A stretch of DNA of 64,000 nucleotides from Aculops lycopersici (GCA_015350385.1 WNKI01000001.1:7341433-7405432); one strand, 5' to 3'; numbered from the stretch's first letter, positions 1-14,850 are shown. Numbers and translations are program-made. Notes: generated from the sequence alone by a model not told the origin.

Positions 1-401
1 ATCGCACCGATAGTTTCAATGGCAACCAGCGTCGAGTTTAGTCAAGTTGAGGGACTAAAGTAAAAGAAAAAAGTGACTCCCCTCTTCATTTCCACAAATA
101 TTTCTTGTTCAATGAAATATTACGGGGGGGGGGGTCGAAGAAAATTTGATATAATTTTAATTTTCTTTTAAATCAAACTAATGGCCTGTGACAAGCTGAT
201 TCGCCTCCTGTAGTCGAATCAATTTTTGGATTAGTCTCATCGGAAGTGTTTGTTGTTGCTTTTGAAAGTCACGCGCACGAAAAATACTAACAAAATAACA
301 ACACCAATAATCCCATCTCCTCGCTTGCAAACCTGGCACTCTATACAATGAACCATCGCACGGTAAACCCTTACCTGTCAATTGCATTGGCCACTTAGCA
401 G
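1..401. other. Flank upstream of the giant gene
   Basis: No convincing coding sequence is seen. There is an 11-base G run at 124-134. The stretch ends in an acceptor-like TTAGCAG at 395-401, after a moderately pyrimidine-rich tract, so this may be the 3' end of an intron of the following gene. The alternative is a 5' untranslated leader. Confidence 0.4.
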
Positions 402-2372
402 GATGGAGGAGAAATAGGCGCGCAGGATTCCAAGCAACAACAACAACAACCACCTGCTAGCGGAACTCACAGCATTGAACAGCAGCAGTTAGACAGTTGT
501 TGTTTAAAGTGTCGCGTCGAGTTGGCGTCGCGCCAGAGAAGACGTAAGTCTCAGATGAGCTCACCTGCTCAGGTTAGCGAGGCAACTTGCACTATAACAA
601 GAAGCAAGCAGCATCAGCGGAGCGGATTACCTAGCAACGTTTCAAGTCCACTGGCGGCATCAAGTGGCATCTGTGATAAAAGTGGCGACACTAAGCATCA
701 TCACACAATGCCGTGTGGCGGAGTCGGGTCGATAAATAATACAAATTCCGGAAGCTCAAACAATTTGCTGGACTCGACGAGACGCTACTCGTTTGCCTTA
801 CTGCGAGCCATGAGCCAGGCGGCAGCGGCGGCCGGAAGTGGCGGCGGTGCCAACTTTAACTCAAACTCAAATACCGAGTCAGTGGATTGCAGTGAGTTTA
901 AATCGTCCCCTAGTTCCAATGATCAGCTTCAAGATCAAACAGCAGCCACTTTTCTAAATGCCGATATTCTAAGCGAAACCGCAAAAAGATTCGGTCGTCG
1001 CCTGAGTTCCAGTGGAAGCTTACTAATTGGCCGCCTCTTTTCGGCCTCGAGTGCAGCAAATCAAGCGACGAGCTCAACAACCACCTGTAACTCTAGTGGT
1101 GGTGGTGAAAATCTCAAGCAAGATGAGGAATTGCAAGCGCCAATCGAAAAACAGCAGCAACAAGTCACCCACTGTGATATTGAGATCAAGCAAACCGAGC
1201 CGGAAGTAGTGGAGTTGTCGAAAATGATAATGAATGAGCAATCAGATGGAACTTCATCTCCTACTATTCAACGACAACTACATCAACAGCAGCAACCAAT
1301 TTACTTGACAACCGATGCTTGCGTCGGCGATTATGCAAAGCGTCACAGGCAATCCATTGCAGTGCAAACCTTCTTCACCAAGTCCATTGCGGACGACGAG
1401 GACGAGCACTTGGGTGTTTTGCACCGACTGGGCGTGGCCGAGGCCCAGTCCGAGCAGGGAGTGGGCCATGGTGCCGAAATTCCGTCTCATGCCTCCTCGG
1501 GACGCGGGTTTATACTCTTTGAGTCTTCGGAACCCGCCATCAACCCTTCTGCTGATAATGGAAGAGGAGAAACACAGCATCAATCGCAACCACACCAGCT
1601 AATGGACACGCAAGCAATGGTGCAACAGTCAATGGATGAATCCGAGTCTTTCACGGCCACCGCCGACTCCACCACTTCCGGCTGGACGGCGCCCACATCG
1701 CAGAGTGCCACCAATTATGGACAGGAATCGTTGATGTCGAACGAGCAATCGTTCGGCTCGGGTAATCAGCATCAAATGCATCAACCACCTGCCGCCGCTA
1801 GCTCAATATTCCACTTGGACCCACACAGACGAGCGCTGATGACCTTGAGCTACCAAGCGACGGGTAGTGGTGGCGGCAGCGAAAGCAGAAGCGATGGCCA
1901 TGGTATTTGCTTGATTGAAAGCACTCAAAGTGAAACCAACGTTGGCTATCTAATTGGAAACGGAAATCCCCAACGCCAGCTAAGCTCCTCCTCAATGCCT
2001 CAACACTTTGAGCTCAATGCAAGCGACAGTCTTGCTGTGGATGGCCGCCGGTCGCGAAGTCGAGCTAATCGGCGCAGCCACACCGGGGCTACCGAGGATG
2101 ACGACGACGAGAGGGGCGTGTCGAGCGAGCCAAGAGGGAGTGCAGGTGGTGGAAGCAGCCTAAATAATCTGGGAAGTGGTAGTGGCAACGACTACAGCTC
2201 ATTTACTCTGGCCACCACTACAACCAACGAAAACTCGTCCACAAATCCGTCGACTTATTCCACTCACTCAAACAACACATCAAATGGCGACATTGATAAC
2301 CCCACTGACCGTCGGCGGTCAACTCGCCGCGCGACGGAGGAGCGGAATCGAATGGATTATAATGTAAACCAT

Positions 2373-2413
<41 letters not shown>

Positions 2414-5400
2414 ATCCCTTCAATCTGAGCGACTACCTGGCCAAAGCGGCGAAAGTAGTGGCCGCCGTCAGCAGCAGCCGCGATACCAGAGGCCATTACA
2501 GATAGGTGAAGATTATCCGCTTCACTCGAGCTCCGCTTCGGCGGGAGTTAATTGCTTGGGTGAAGATGAACTCCGCAGCAACAAACACCCCCACAACCCT
2601 CTAAGAGACTACCACTACCTTCGCCGAGGAGACGAAGCTGGATTTACTGTTGGAAGCAAGTCGAACTCAGGTGTAGATGGTAGGCGCGAGGTGAGGTCGG
2701 CCATGGGCGAAGGCGGCGCTCCGACTTCCGGTCTCTCAACTATGCCAGTTTGCGGTGGCGAGGGAAACATGAATGTTGTTTCTACACAGCCGTTCGAGTC
2801 CACTGCTAGCACAACGACAAGCGGCAACATTAGCGCCAAACTACAACAGAGAAAAGCTCACAGCGAAACGGAAGCAAATTACCTGAACTCGTCGTCCTCG
2901 TCGTCGGCAGCGGCCGACGACCAAGTGGGGGTTCACGAAAGGGAGAAAGGGGGCGGGAACGGTAAGAGGAAAAAGGGAAAGTGTAACAAGGGAAACAACA
3001 GCAACAATGGCAAAGTCGATAATTCGATTGGGCAAAACCAACCGGAAGACCAAAGGGACAAGAGCGACAAGTTGACTGGCCTAATCGGGTTCAATCCAAA
3101 GCGAGAAGAGCAAAGAGGAGGAGACAGAGAAGTGGTGGTTGCAACGACACAATCGAAACCGGAAACGAGTGAAGCCACTAAGACCATAACTTCACCTCTG
3201 GACCAGACAGCAGCGACAACAAAAATAGCAACGACCACCACCACCAAGACAGTGAATCTGAAGACAGGTGACACGGTAGGCGCCGCGGAGGTCACGTCAA
3301 CGGGGATTATCGGCGACGGCGGTTGCGTGGACTCACAGGCAGCAGAGCCACAATGGACCTCGTCGTTGCAAGCCCAAGCGCGCTACTCAGGCGGCGCCGC
3401 GTCAACCTTTGCCACCTCAACCACCAACACAACCACCAGCGGGAGTAGCGGAAGTAGCGGTGAATGCGGCAAAGGGGAGCAGGTGGTTGCAAGTGGAGAG
3501 CGGGGCGCGAGTCCATTTGAGAGGGCGGCCAAGTTGTTGTTTACAACCGGAAGTGCAAATTTGTTGAACAGTAATTCGAATAATCAAAACCAACAACAGC
3601 AGCAGGTGTCCAGGGCCAGCAGTAGCGGTGCATCCAACTATGTACCGCCGAGCAACACGCCAAACTTGTTGTTTTGTGGACCAAGTGCTGCCCAAATGTT
3701 GCATCAACTAAACCAAAATCGCCGCTCCTCCATTCAGCTACCGGCTCAGCAGGCCGGTCCAACCTCAAGTCAGCAGCAACAACAGAACCCGCCAACCCAT
3801 TTCAGCCAGCAGTCGGCCATCGAGCACGAGTTGCAGGTTTTGCGCGAATCTGGGCATCATCAGCACCAAATGTTGGATAATAATAGCAGTAACCTCGTTT
3901 GCAATTATCACAACATCAACCAGCAACAGGCGGTTAATCAACAGCAGCAACGAGCGCATAAGTCGCAGCACCAGCAACACCAACAACAACAACAACAACA
4001 ACAACAACACCAGTGGCACCAATCAAATACCTTTAGCTCCTCGTTGAACAGTGACATTTCAACAAGTGGCGGCCCAAAGGACACGACGGAGAAGGACTCC
4101 AGTCGCAGGACCTCCACTCTCTCGGGAATCTCGTCCATTTACCAACAAGAGACGAGCGTTGCAAACATCAACACGCCGGGAAACTCGCAGGTGCTTGTGA
4201 GTGGGTCGATTAATAACAGCAGCATTAGCAGCAGCACCATCAATACTAACAACAACAACAACAATAATAATAATGCCGCTTTCATGGGATCGATACCTGA
4301 GCTCTCGATGGCCGACCACCAAATTATGCAAGCGCAGCAGCAACACGCACATGGCTCTTCTCAGAGTCCACAGGTCGCCGCGCTCATTGGCCGAGACTCG
4401 AGCACGTTTCAAGGTAGCCGTTTAACGCCGTTCGGCGACCCACCTGTCAACTCCATGGACTCGGATCCCCAAATTGCTACTAGCAACACAACTGCGATCA
4501 CCGAACTTGAGGTCAAGGCGAAGCGAAATGAGCAACAACTAGTTGCAAGTCAACAGAAGCAGCAGCAACCACCTGACTCGCCGATCAACTTGCAGAGAGT
4601 TGCGCAATCGTTAAAGTATCAGCTTAAGGAGAAATTAACCACCACAATGCGACCACTGAGCGGATTCATGGGTTTGAGTGGAAATTTGAGCAATAACCAG
4701 GAAAACTTGAGTGGGGCTGAAACGGTCTCTGGTTACCTCCAATCGGCGGGATCAATGACTGCAAGTACCAGCTTCGGGACTGGAAATCTGAACACGGGAG
4801 AGACCACGCCCACCTCACCGGCAACCCTGACGACAGGTAGCGGCAGTGGCCAGCGGGCCACTACCATACCTGACTTGCAATCCCTTAGGCAAAACTCTAG
4901 GCTCTCAAGTCGGCGGCAGCAGCAGCATCAGTTACCTAGCTCGCCTGGTTGCGGCAGCGCCTCAACTGCGACCAACACAACGGCAACCACCTGCGTGCTT
5001 GCGGGCCCAACCGGATCCACGCCTACCCCAGCGCAAGCGCAGCCCCCGAATCAACCGCCGCCGTCTATGCTGCCAACAAGCGCATCGCAAGGACAACAGC
5101 TTAGCTACCGGCCAACGGTGGGGGGAAATCCGAGACACTCGTCGAGCAAAACGGAAAGCCCGACGCCAGCGAGCCTGAAATCCTTCTTCCGGTCAACCAG
5201 TAGCGCCGCGTTCAATGCGTTCGCTTCAAGTTTTCAACAATCGTCCAGTAGCACGCCCACCGCCGCCACTGCCATCTATCAGCACCACTTCTCCTCAACT
5301 GCCAGCCAACTTCCGGGCGCAACTCATGATTCCTTTTCGAGCGATGTATTCGAGCCGACGCACCCGCTAACTGCGGGCTGCTCGTTGAATGCAACAATCA

Positions 5401-8400
5401 GCGAGAGTTCAACGAATTCGGGCATCTCGCATTGGGGCGAACGGCCCCAGCAAGAGCAGCCACCAAAATCCCCACTATCCCCGCTGCCCATTTCGTCAAC
5501 ACGCTTCTTTGCTCGCATTAGGGACAAGTTTTCCCTGAGCACCTCGCCCGCGACGGCGACAGCCACAAACTCGGCTAGCGCCTCGCCGAGTCCACGTCCA
5601 AACTCGGCCATTTCAAGTGGCTCTTCGATGGCCACAATGATTCCTGCCAATTTACAGCAGCAGCAGCAGCAGCTACATCAAAAGCAACACCAACAACAAT
5701 TGCCTGTCACCGAAGCGAGTGGCGAGCGAAAGGTAAGGGGCAAGCATCAGCAGCAGCACCAGCAATCACCTGCTAAAGGTGAAGATTCGAAAGAACAACA
5801 GAACCACCAAAGACACTCGACAGAACACGATACCTCGTCGCTGAGCGACACTTTGAACTTTGACACCTCGAGCACCGAGACTTCGACAAACCGGAAGTCC
5901 AGCGAGGTGAACTCGAGCGCTAATGAGGCCACAGCAGAGGGCACAAACACAACAACGACAAGCAGTAGTCAGGGGAGACAGCAGCAGAAACAATTGGCGA
6001 GACAGCAAATAATGGAAAACCAGCAAAAGACGGCGGCCTCTATTGAAAGGTCAGAATCGACAAGTGGTCGTCAGTCGGGCGGCGAGAGTCAGTTGCCAGG
6101 CAGGTCAAGTCAGCAGCAGCAGCAGTTACAACAGCAACAATCGTCATCGGCTCGCTCCTCTGCCGTGGACCCGTTCGATTTGGACTATGAGCAGGTGATC
6201 TCCTTGAGACGTCCCTCGTTTCAGCGGCGACTCGACGAGCAAGTGAATCAGATCTACCGTATGGCTGTTGAGCAGAAGCTTCAAAATAGTCCCTTTGCAA
6301 ATGTGGGAGTGCCGGAAGATCAAATTGGAAGCGCAAAAATGAGTCGTTTGAATCAATTGGAATCCATTATTTGTCCTAGTGGCGCCAAGATTCAGCAGCA
6401 AGCTTTGCAAAACTTCACCTCCATCTACGCACCTGACCACCACTTTGCTGCTAGTGCTGGCCAGCAACAACAATATGAAATCCAACAACAAGTGGCTCAC
6501 TCGTCTCCGTATCAATCGAGAGCGAGCTATCAGTTTCAGGCAAGCGGAAGTGGAATGCAAAATATGGATGGAATGATGGGCCAAAGGAAACTTATGAATC
6601 CTGGGTGTCAGTGGATGGAGTCGACACAACTAAGTATTGAGTCGTCCACGAGCTCGATTCGCTCACTAAGAAGCTGTTGGTTTTCAATGCCCGAATTGTA
6701 CGCAATGAACGGCGGCACCTCAAGCGATCCGGCGAGCTCCCAGTCGCCGGTTAATTTTAGCCTAGCCATTGACTCGAGTGACGGCGGTGGCGGTGGCGGC
6801 GGCGGCGGGATCATTATAAACTGCCCGCCACTGGTCACGCAACAAACTGAAGGAACAACAACTGCGGCTGCGGTGGTGGACGAGCTACTTGAGGTTCTAT
6901 CCGATTCAAGCAAAGTCTTGAATGAATCCCACCAACAGCAACCAAAGAAACCAGCACAACAATCCCAACAGCATCAACAACAACCGAGCGATTGGCCTGC
7001 AAGCGAGCTTTGCCGCCAGGTAACCAGCGACGGTGGCCACAATTGGACACTTAGCGACCTGCAGCTGACGAGCGACGACATTGCCATTGAGCCGAAGATT
7101 ACTGCTGCCCCCGCTACCGCAACTGCCATTGCTCCAAGCCAACAGCCAACTATAGTTGGCTCAAATTTAAAGCAAACACTAGAGGAAGCAGCCAGCGAGG
7201 AAGTTAAACAGCAGCAGCAGCAACCACCTGCCCCTGCTCAAGCCACTTCCGGCGCAAGCTCAATCTCGCCGCACCAGATACCCACCCAGCAGCAGAGACA
7301 GCACCAGCAACAACTGCACCAGCAAGAAGCCGAGCTAATCAAGTGTTCGACTTTAGATGATTCCGTTTGCGCTTCAATCAAGTCGAGTTCAGCTCGCGAC
7401 CTCGTCAACCTCCATTCGATGGAAAGCGGAAACGAGCTTGCCAGCGGCTGCTCGCTTGCAGCGGATGGCGCTCAAACCGGAAGCAGTCGACCAACAAGCC
7501 AAAACTCGACCATATCAAGCACGAGTTGCGCTTTGAGCGATATGAATGTGAGCGCTGGAGGTGAGGGCTGTGGAGTTAACAACGAGAATAATAATAACAA
7601 GCTAGCTAACCAAATGTACGTTGCCAACTCTCCCGCGATCAGTGTAAGTCCAATCCGGATTGAGTCGCCCACGTGCTGCTCCGAATCTTCCAACCAATTT
7701 GTTGGAGGTGTTAGTCCGTTAAACATGCCCACTGGCGAGCAGAAGCTGGAGGGCGTGTCGGGTTGCGGACTAGAACTGCCACAACCAAAGCAACAAAGGG
7801 CCATGTCACTGCTACCGTTAACAGGTGATCTGCGACCTTGTAGTCCAAACAGTTTGATGGTGGCACAGGGGAGTGCCAATAAGACTCGCCGGCGCTCGGC
7901 AATGGGAAATTTAGGCTCCAATTTGGATGTGGCTCCGGCAGCGCAAACTCTGGACCTACGTCTGGCGGGCAGAAATCGGAATCGGGTCAAATTGACCGAT
8001 TTGCATCCAATTACTTTTATAAATGACCGAAAATTCTTGAACTCCATGAACTCACTGAAGAGTGATGGTAATAAGTTGAATGCAATCTTCAACAGTCCCG
8101 TCGGTAGGCGGCTATCGGTGAATGCGGAGCTTGTGGCTCGGCAGCAGCAATCAAGTGTCTCGAATGGAAATGGAGCTGGAATTGCCGTTAGTGGCGGGAG
8201 CGGCGGTCCGAAGTCCGGTATCAAAATTGGACTAACTGGTTATGTTTACGTGGATAGAAATGAATCCTCAATCAAAAACTCAACTGCTGGTCGGTTGGCT
8301 CAAGTGCGTCGACCAAGTTTAGCGCCCAACTTTTGGCGTCAGCAGCAACAAAATTATCAATCCTCAACTGGTAACAATGACAGACTTTTGGCGGCTCACG

Positions 8401-11400
8401 GGTCGAATGTCTACGAGTTTTCTGGCCAAAATAATGTCCTCAGTCCAATTGGAAACTCGAGACTCTCGCCTGGTGGTGACTTAGCTGCTGGCGGCAAGTC
8501 GCGCGCTCGATCGGCCTCATGCACGCCACTGGTGGATCCAACAACCGGAAGTAGCTTAATGGTGGAACTCGAACGCAGCCACCAAAGTCAACCACCACCA
8601 CCATCACTAACCACAGCTAAGAATCATCAGAAGCAGATTGTTGGAGCGGGGATATTGTCGTCCGGTAATGATCCGAGCAACTTTGACCCTGAGCGGTGGA
8701 GGTCAACAATGTTGTTGCTTGAAAGACTTAGTGAGTCTTCTGTGGAGTTGGATGAGTGCCAAGCTAACAATGGGTGTCACTCAGGCAGTCGAGCCCAAGG
8801 GCATTCAGCATCGCAGGGGCACCACCAAAGAACCGGAAGTGGACCGAGAGAGGAGCAACGGCGCGGCTCTAGTTTACTCAACAAAATAGAGGAGGACTCC
8901 AATTTAGAGATCGTCGAGCCCTCAAAGAGCCATGCTTGCCACTCGAGATCGTCGGTTTCGGACAGTGACACGGCCACAAGCGGCAGTGGTGCTCAAGTGC
9001 GTCAATCTAATGTTGATGTGACCACCAGCACGAGGAAGCCACCGACGATTATGAGCAAACCAATGGGTCCAAATCGACGTCAGCATAATCAAAAAGAGCA
9101 GCAACCCAAGGCCGAGGGTAGGAATAGCGACGATCACAACGACGGCGCAGGTGATGGTCTCAATGGTTCGGGCCGCAAGCGAAACAATGATCACGATAGC
9201 AGTAGCAGCAGCGACGATGGCGACATTGATAAGCTGGTGTCCCAATACGAGGTCATTGGCGGCATCGGTGGTGTCAACTCGCCCGATCATCCCTCGTTGT
9301 TTCCTATGCTTGGCGACTCGTTCGGTCGCGGGAGTCGAGTGGGCGGCGGTGGCGGCGCCATTGGTCCTGGCCGAACCACGGGCAGCTCAGTGCTGGGGCG
9401 CGGCGGAGGTAACAAAATCGTGAAAAACGAAATGATACTGAGGCAAATTTTGCAAGCATCAAATGCAGCTTCTCTAAATTGTAGCAACTATCAACAGGCG
9501 GACTTTCAACCACTTGGCCATCAACAAGTGGGTCGGCTCCCAAACAAACCACATCACCATCATCACAATCATCATCACCACAACAATCACCAACAACAGC
9601 AGCAGCAAAACTACCGACGCTTCAGTGCCATCAACTTGTACCAAAGGGACGAGGATGTCTTTGTGGCAAACAGCATGAAGCGGCCACCCTCCAGTCAGAT
9701 GCAAGTGTTGCAAGCTCTCCCTCTACTGGCCGGCACTTTACCTGTCCTGCCCCTCCAATCAAACCCAACTCCAGGTATGGGTAGTGGCGGTGCTAACGGT
9801 GTTGCTGGAGGCAGCAAAACTTCCGGAATGTCTCAACTGGGCAACTTGACAGCTGGCAACGAGCAACAAAGTTTGCATGAAAACAACAACAACAGCAATA
9901 CCAACGAGAGGCCTGTTAATCAGCTTCCTCTACTCAAGCCCTCAGTTGATAGATCCCACGCAAAATCAATAATAACCGGAAATAGTGGTTTAAATCTAAC
10001 TGACACTATGGGCACGAGAGAGATAAATGTCATTGAAACCAATACCCTGGTTTCGGGTGTGGATGTCGAGGAGCAGCTCAACAGGTTACGTCACCAGGAG
10101 CGACGCTCGTGGGCAAAGAGCGGAGACCATTCAAGTTCGAATGTGGAAAGCCCCCAAACTCCACCCGTTGTTGGTGAAGAGTTGACGGGGGAGAAGGAGA
10201 AGAAGAAATTGGCAATAGAATTGCAGCAAGAACCATTGAAGGTTGTAATTGACGCAGGAGAAACAGAGACGCAGGGTGACACTAAAGACATAACTGCCAT
10301 ATTGAAAACAACAGGCGGTGATGACTCAACTGAATCTCCACCGACAACCTGCCCCAAGGTTCCGATCATTGCCACGCCTCCAACGCAAGCAGCAACACAA
10401 AACTTGGCGCCCAGCAAACTGCCTATCAGCCCGACGAGTCCAACTGGCGGCGGCTCTCGGTCGCCGCTGAGCAGGAGTCCGCCTCAGTCGCCCATGCTGC
10501 TCTTTGGATCAAGTGGTTGCACCATGACCAGCAGCCAGTCGAGTGGGTCCATCTCGCCCCTGGGTCAGGTTGGCTCGCAGTTCCCGAAGCAGTTGGACAC
10601 AATTATAGAGGGGCGTGGCCTACTGCTAGGCGCCGAGCAACAGAATGATCCCACCTACGCAAACCGACTGAGACGCTTGTCGGGAAATCACCCGCGCCGA
10701 GCCTCGCTAGTGGCGGCAGCGGCGGCGGCAGCCGCTGCTGCGTCCGCAGTTAACTCGGACAACGACACCAGCACCAACCAAACGACCAACGACTCGGGAA
10801 TTGCAAGCGGTAGCTACGACGAGTGGTGCCAGTGCGACCTTATGGGTCCGGCGCGCTCAAGCCGGAAATTGTCGGCTTCCTCCAGATTGCGCCAGGTTGT
10901 AGGGCCTGTCGGTAACCAGGTAAGGACAAACAAGCAGCAACAACAGCAAGTGCCACCTGCTAGCGCCAGTGCAACAGCAACTGGAACATCAGCCTTGCCG
11001 ACGACCATTACGAGGATATCCAGCGGAAACAGAACAACGGCAGTGGTGGCCGCCAATGAGATCAGATCTGATTCTTTGTCCAACGGCTCGTCCTCGGTTT
11101 TGGACACGATGAAGTTGTTGGCCCGACGGACGCTCAACAATTTTGCAACGATTAGCTCGCCCCGCTCGTCGATTGTAACTGTCACCTCCTCGATTTCACC
11201 TGCAGCTAGACCACAAACATTGAGTTCTACTTCAACGAGAGCAACAGTCGAAAATGTGTCGAGCGAAAGGCATAAGCCGGCCAACTCGAGCGGAAGTGTA
11301 GAGAAATTGCAACAAGCAAACCAATCGCTTACACTGCCACCGCCACCACCAACGTCGACTGGAGGTAGACAGCAAAGGTCTAGCTCAATGGTGATTGCCA

Positions 11401-12410
11401 GCTCGGGGGCGAGCAGTTTTTTGGACTTCGACAACCAGCAGTCGGTCGGACAAACGGGAGCCCAGCCAACTTTGCCATCGCGTTTGTTGAGGATGAAGTC
11501 GTTGGTTGCGCAATCGGCCAAAAAGTCGCGCGGTCAGGATGGTTTGGATGGATCAAGTAGCGATGATTCCGAATCGGAGCATACAACAACCACCACAAAT
11601 TCCCTCACGGGCGAGGCTTCACCTGACGACTCGTCTCTGATGTCGCTGGACGATGCTGAAAATTATCGAACAAAGAATAAGGATAACAAGATGAAACATG
11701 GAAGGTCACTCGAATCCTCCTCCTCTATTTCCTCCTCCTCCTCGGCCTCGACCATTTCCGCCATGGTCGATCCAGCCGCGACTTCCGATTCCGGTTGTCG
11801 CGAAAAAGACAAGATCAAGGGCAAACAGGAAGCTGAGGATTTAGAGGACGAGGAGGAGCAAGTTTACGATGACGACGACAACGACGACGATGACGATCTG
11901 GATGTCGGCGATGAGGAGGAGGATGATGACGATTTCAGGCCTAAGATTTGCTACAAGTGTAACAGGAAGATTTTCATGGAACCGATTAATTTGCACAGCG
12001 GCTACGCAGGCGAACCCTACAATCATTCACTGGAGTTGAGTGAAACCTTGAACTCGGTTGCAGCTGGCGGCACCACCGCGTCAACATTGGCCGACGCATT
12101 GGGAAACGGAAACTCCGCAGGGCTGGCAGGTTCGGAGCAAGGGGGCTTAGCGGGCGCAGTTGTCCGCGGCTCATTACAAGGCTCATTGTCCGGGGGTCCG
12201 CCCTCGGCGCGCTCGAACCATCGGCGGCGCGCCGCAGCCCGCCGCTCGGCCTCAATGAACGCCGCTGATAGCGAGATTCCTGCTATGACCGGAAGTGGAG
12301 GCGGCGGCAGCGGCTCCCATATGAACAGAAGGAAGAACAAGTGGCACATTCAGCGTAACTTGGCGCCCAAATTGAAGCGCCAGCGTTCATTTTCGGCAAA
12401 TTATGCTCCG
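402..12410 (+). CDS. Giant disordered Q/S/N/T-rich protein, large exon (5'-partial)
   Basis: One uninterrupted frame of about 12 kb. The first in-frame ATG is at 555, but the frame is open from 399 and reads a plausible Cys-containing segment (DSCCLKC), so an upstream exon joined near 402 is likely. The exon ends at a strong donor, CCG|GTAAGT, at 12410/12411 in phase 0; reading on meets a stop at 12420. The protein is dominated by poly-Gln, poly-Asn, Ser, Gly and His tracts, and no catalytic or membrane domain is recognised. Short conserved-looking islands stand out, many built around RRxS basophilic-kinase sites (RRPSF, RRRSA, RRLSV, RRFSA, RRASL). Near the exon end are a long acidic Glu/Asp stretch and a CYKC pair. 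The role is unknown; a cytoplasmic or nuclear scaffold under PKA-type or 14-3-3 control is only an inference. The family was not recognised. Confidence 0.85.
2373..2413 (+). repeat. (CAA)n microsatellite encoding poly-Asn
   Basis: About 13-14 near-perfect trinucleotides inside the giant exon, read in the AAC frame as an Asn run. It is the longest of many CAA/CAG tracts in this gene and is a likely length-polymorphic site. Confidence 0.9.
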
Positions 12411-14850
12411 GTAAGTAACTAGTTCCTATGTTTTTATCATCTTTTTCGCCGTTGTTTTGCATCATGATGAATCGCCTCACTCTCAAACACCACTGAAAAT
12501 TATAACGAAATTATGATGATGAATAACGGACGACGTTTCAATCTAACTTTAGGAACAATGACCCTTGTTTCTGTCGCTTGCTGTTGCTTTTATCGTCGCT
12601 CAACTCGCATTAGTGCTCATATTACGCTCGAATTTAGAAGCAACCACCTGCAAGCTTCCGCCCTGCTTCCAGGTACAGTGGAAGCATGAGAAATGCGTGC
12701 ACTCAAAATTTACTTGCATAATGTCCACGTTTTCTAACCTCTACCGCTAATGCTGGCGCTCATATGTGTGATCTAATTCGCCAATGAATTTGCTACAACT
12801 TTCGACAAAAGCTAAATTTAATTCACATGTCAACGATAGCAACAAAAGCGTGGCCCAAACTTGGAGCCACAGAAATGAACGTGAAAATTGTAATGTTGTT
12901 TTAGTAGCAAGCAATGAGCAGCAAGCAGGAGAAAAGAAGCGAGAGAGAGAGAAGCTTGCCAAGCGAAGCGGAAAATTCTAGCTCACTAATGAAACTACGA
13001 GCGGAACTCGTGCACAAAATAAATTGCTTAATACGATTACGTAATCGGGTTATTTTTGGCCCAACCTGTCCGCAGAAGGGTACACACTCACGCGAGCAAA
13101 CAGGTGTGTTGTTTCAGGGAATGATAAAATTAAACTGCATAATTGTTAGCTGCTGCAGTCTCTTCATTGTGTTGTGATGTGTTGTGTTGGCAAGATTAAG
13201 TTCGATTTACACGACTAAACACCAATAGCAATGGTGACAAATAGTAGTTTCATTGTTTTGTTTTGGCTAGTGTAGGCGTCCAGTTGAGGGAGAAAAAGAC
13301 GGAAGTGCCATAGAACTTTGGGGCACCTAGCGACTTGGATATCCTCCCACTTGCGTTACAATTGTCGTTTGCCTAGTAATAATCGTTTGTTTTCCAGTTA
13401 GCGAGTGCTTTTTATGCGGTACTCAGATGTAGTTGTCATTGTAATGCTGGTTTATTGCAACCATGTTTTCCTGTGAACCTCGCACGATAAATCAATCATT
13501 GATTTCTCGCTCCACCGAGCGTTTTGGTTTGTTGTATGTTGGAATTGGAATTGGAGAAAGAATGTTGAGGGGGGGAATTCAGCTCTACGTTTCCTCTTAT
13601 CTCATCTCACATATCTTGTCCCTCTCTCTCCCTCCTGCCCCCTTTTTCTTTTCGTTTAACCGGCTAATAGGCAGCAACAATTCGACCGACCAAACATTCA
13701 ACTGGATGGGATAAAAACGAGCCGGAAGTGAGCGCAACCTCAAGCGTTGGCGGCTCGCTGGTTCGATAAATTACAGTGTGGAAGCATAGTTAATCTAGAT
13801 GATCTCTAGCCCATTCCCATTTGCGAGTGGCAGTTGCACAACTACAAACAGTGATGAGCTTCGGGCCCAACCACCGGCTGAGTTCAAATCCGCTCGCGCT
13901 TGCCTCTTTTACATCATAGTCATCATGTTGTAGTCGTTGTTGTTGTTGATGCCGCTGCTACTACTGCTACTGCTGCTGCTATGTGATGAGGGTGCCAGTT
14001 GCTTTGCCAACGAGTATTTGCAAAGTATTGGTGGTTGTCGCGCTGAAATAGAGCAACCACATGGATGCCGCCGTTAAACTAACCCGAGCGAGCCTGTGAA
14101 AGTAGATTACGTCACGAGCTGCTCTCGTGTCTTCTCCGTCATCATTGTTGGTGCGCACCGTCAACCAAACCGTCGGTTGGGCTGCTCATATTAATTAGAG
14201 GAGGTTAACCAACCAACTAACCGGCGGCCAGTCAGACGGACGGATAGACAGTGTAGTGGTGGCGGCGGTGAGTGGGTTTCCAGAGGTAGTAGCAACTGCT
14301 CACCGGGTTTCCGTTAGGACAGTTGTGGTCCTCGTTGCGACCACCACCATCACTGAGTAGAGACCGAGCTGGCAGTTGATGCCAATGGCATGAGCGACCA
14401 CTTGTGCGCCTAGCTCCTCGCCGTCGACTTATGCTGCTAATTCCTCCCCCTCCTTCATCGTCGTCGGCTGCCATCACTGCCGGAGTTGATTGAGATTCAT
14501 TATAAGCCTTGTAGCTGGCAGCTGTTAACATCAGCCACCTAGCTGCTTGCGGCCAATTTGTGTTCCTAGTTAACGGTAATTATTGAAGCAGCGGCAACGA
14601 AAACAAAAACAACCACGAGGCGGCTGGCGGTTGTTGTGCTCTCCTAAATGTACAACGTAAATAATCAGTAGTCGCCCCTGAGTTTAGCCATTTGATGAAC
14701 TCATCTCCTTTTCCTCCTACTTTATCCTCATCTCACTTCGCCCCAAAAGGATTTCGAGGCGCCATCTTGGATTTGGAATGAGAAAAAACTAACCCTATCC
14801 CCAACTCTCCCCACCGATTCCATTTGATTCAACCATCTCGAATTTTACAG
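12411..14850 (+). other. Intron of the giant gene
   Basis: Bounded by donor GTAAGT at 12411 and acceptor TTTTACAG at 14843-14850. Both flanking exons are in phase 0, so the join is frame-preserving. No further exon was recognised inside. It holds purine/pyrimidine simple sequence and short palindromes only. Confidence 0.75.

Noticed and set aside
7472..8224. 250-aa minus-strand frame inside the giant exon
   Set aside because: It is the antisense shadow of a biased Ser/Gln-rich coding exon; it has no domain, and the sense frame is continuous across it.
10814..11521. 235-aa minus-strand frame inside the giant exon
   Set aside because: Same reason: the complement of Ser/Thr codons yields long Val/Leu/Cys-rich frames without biological motif.
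13881..13930. tRNA-like GTTCAAATCC box
   Set aside because: No matching A box or cloverleaf arms could be placed around it. No tRNA was found anywhere in the window.
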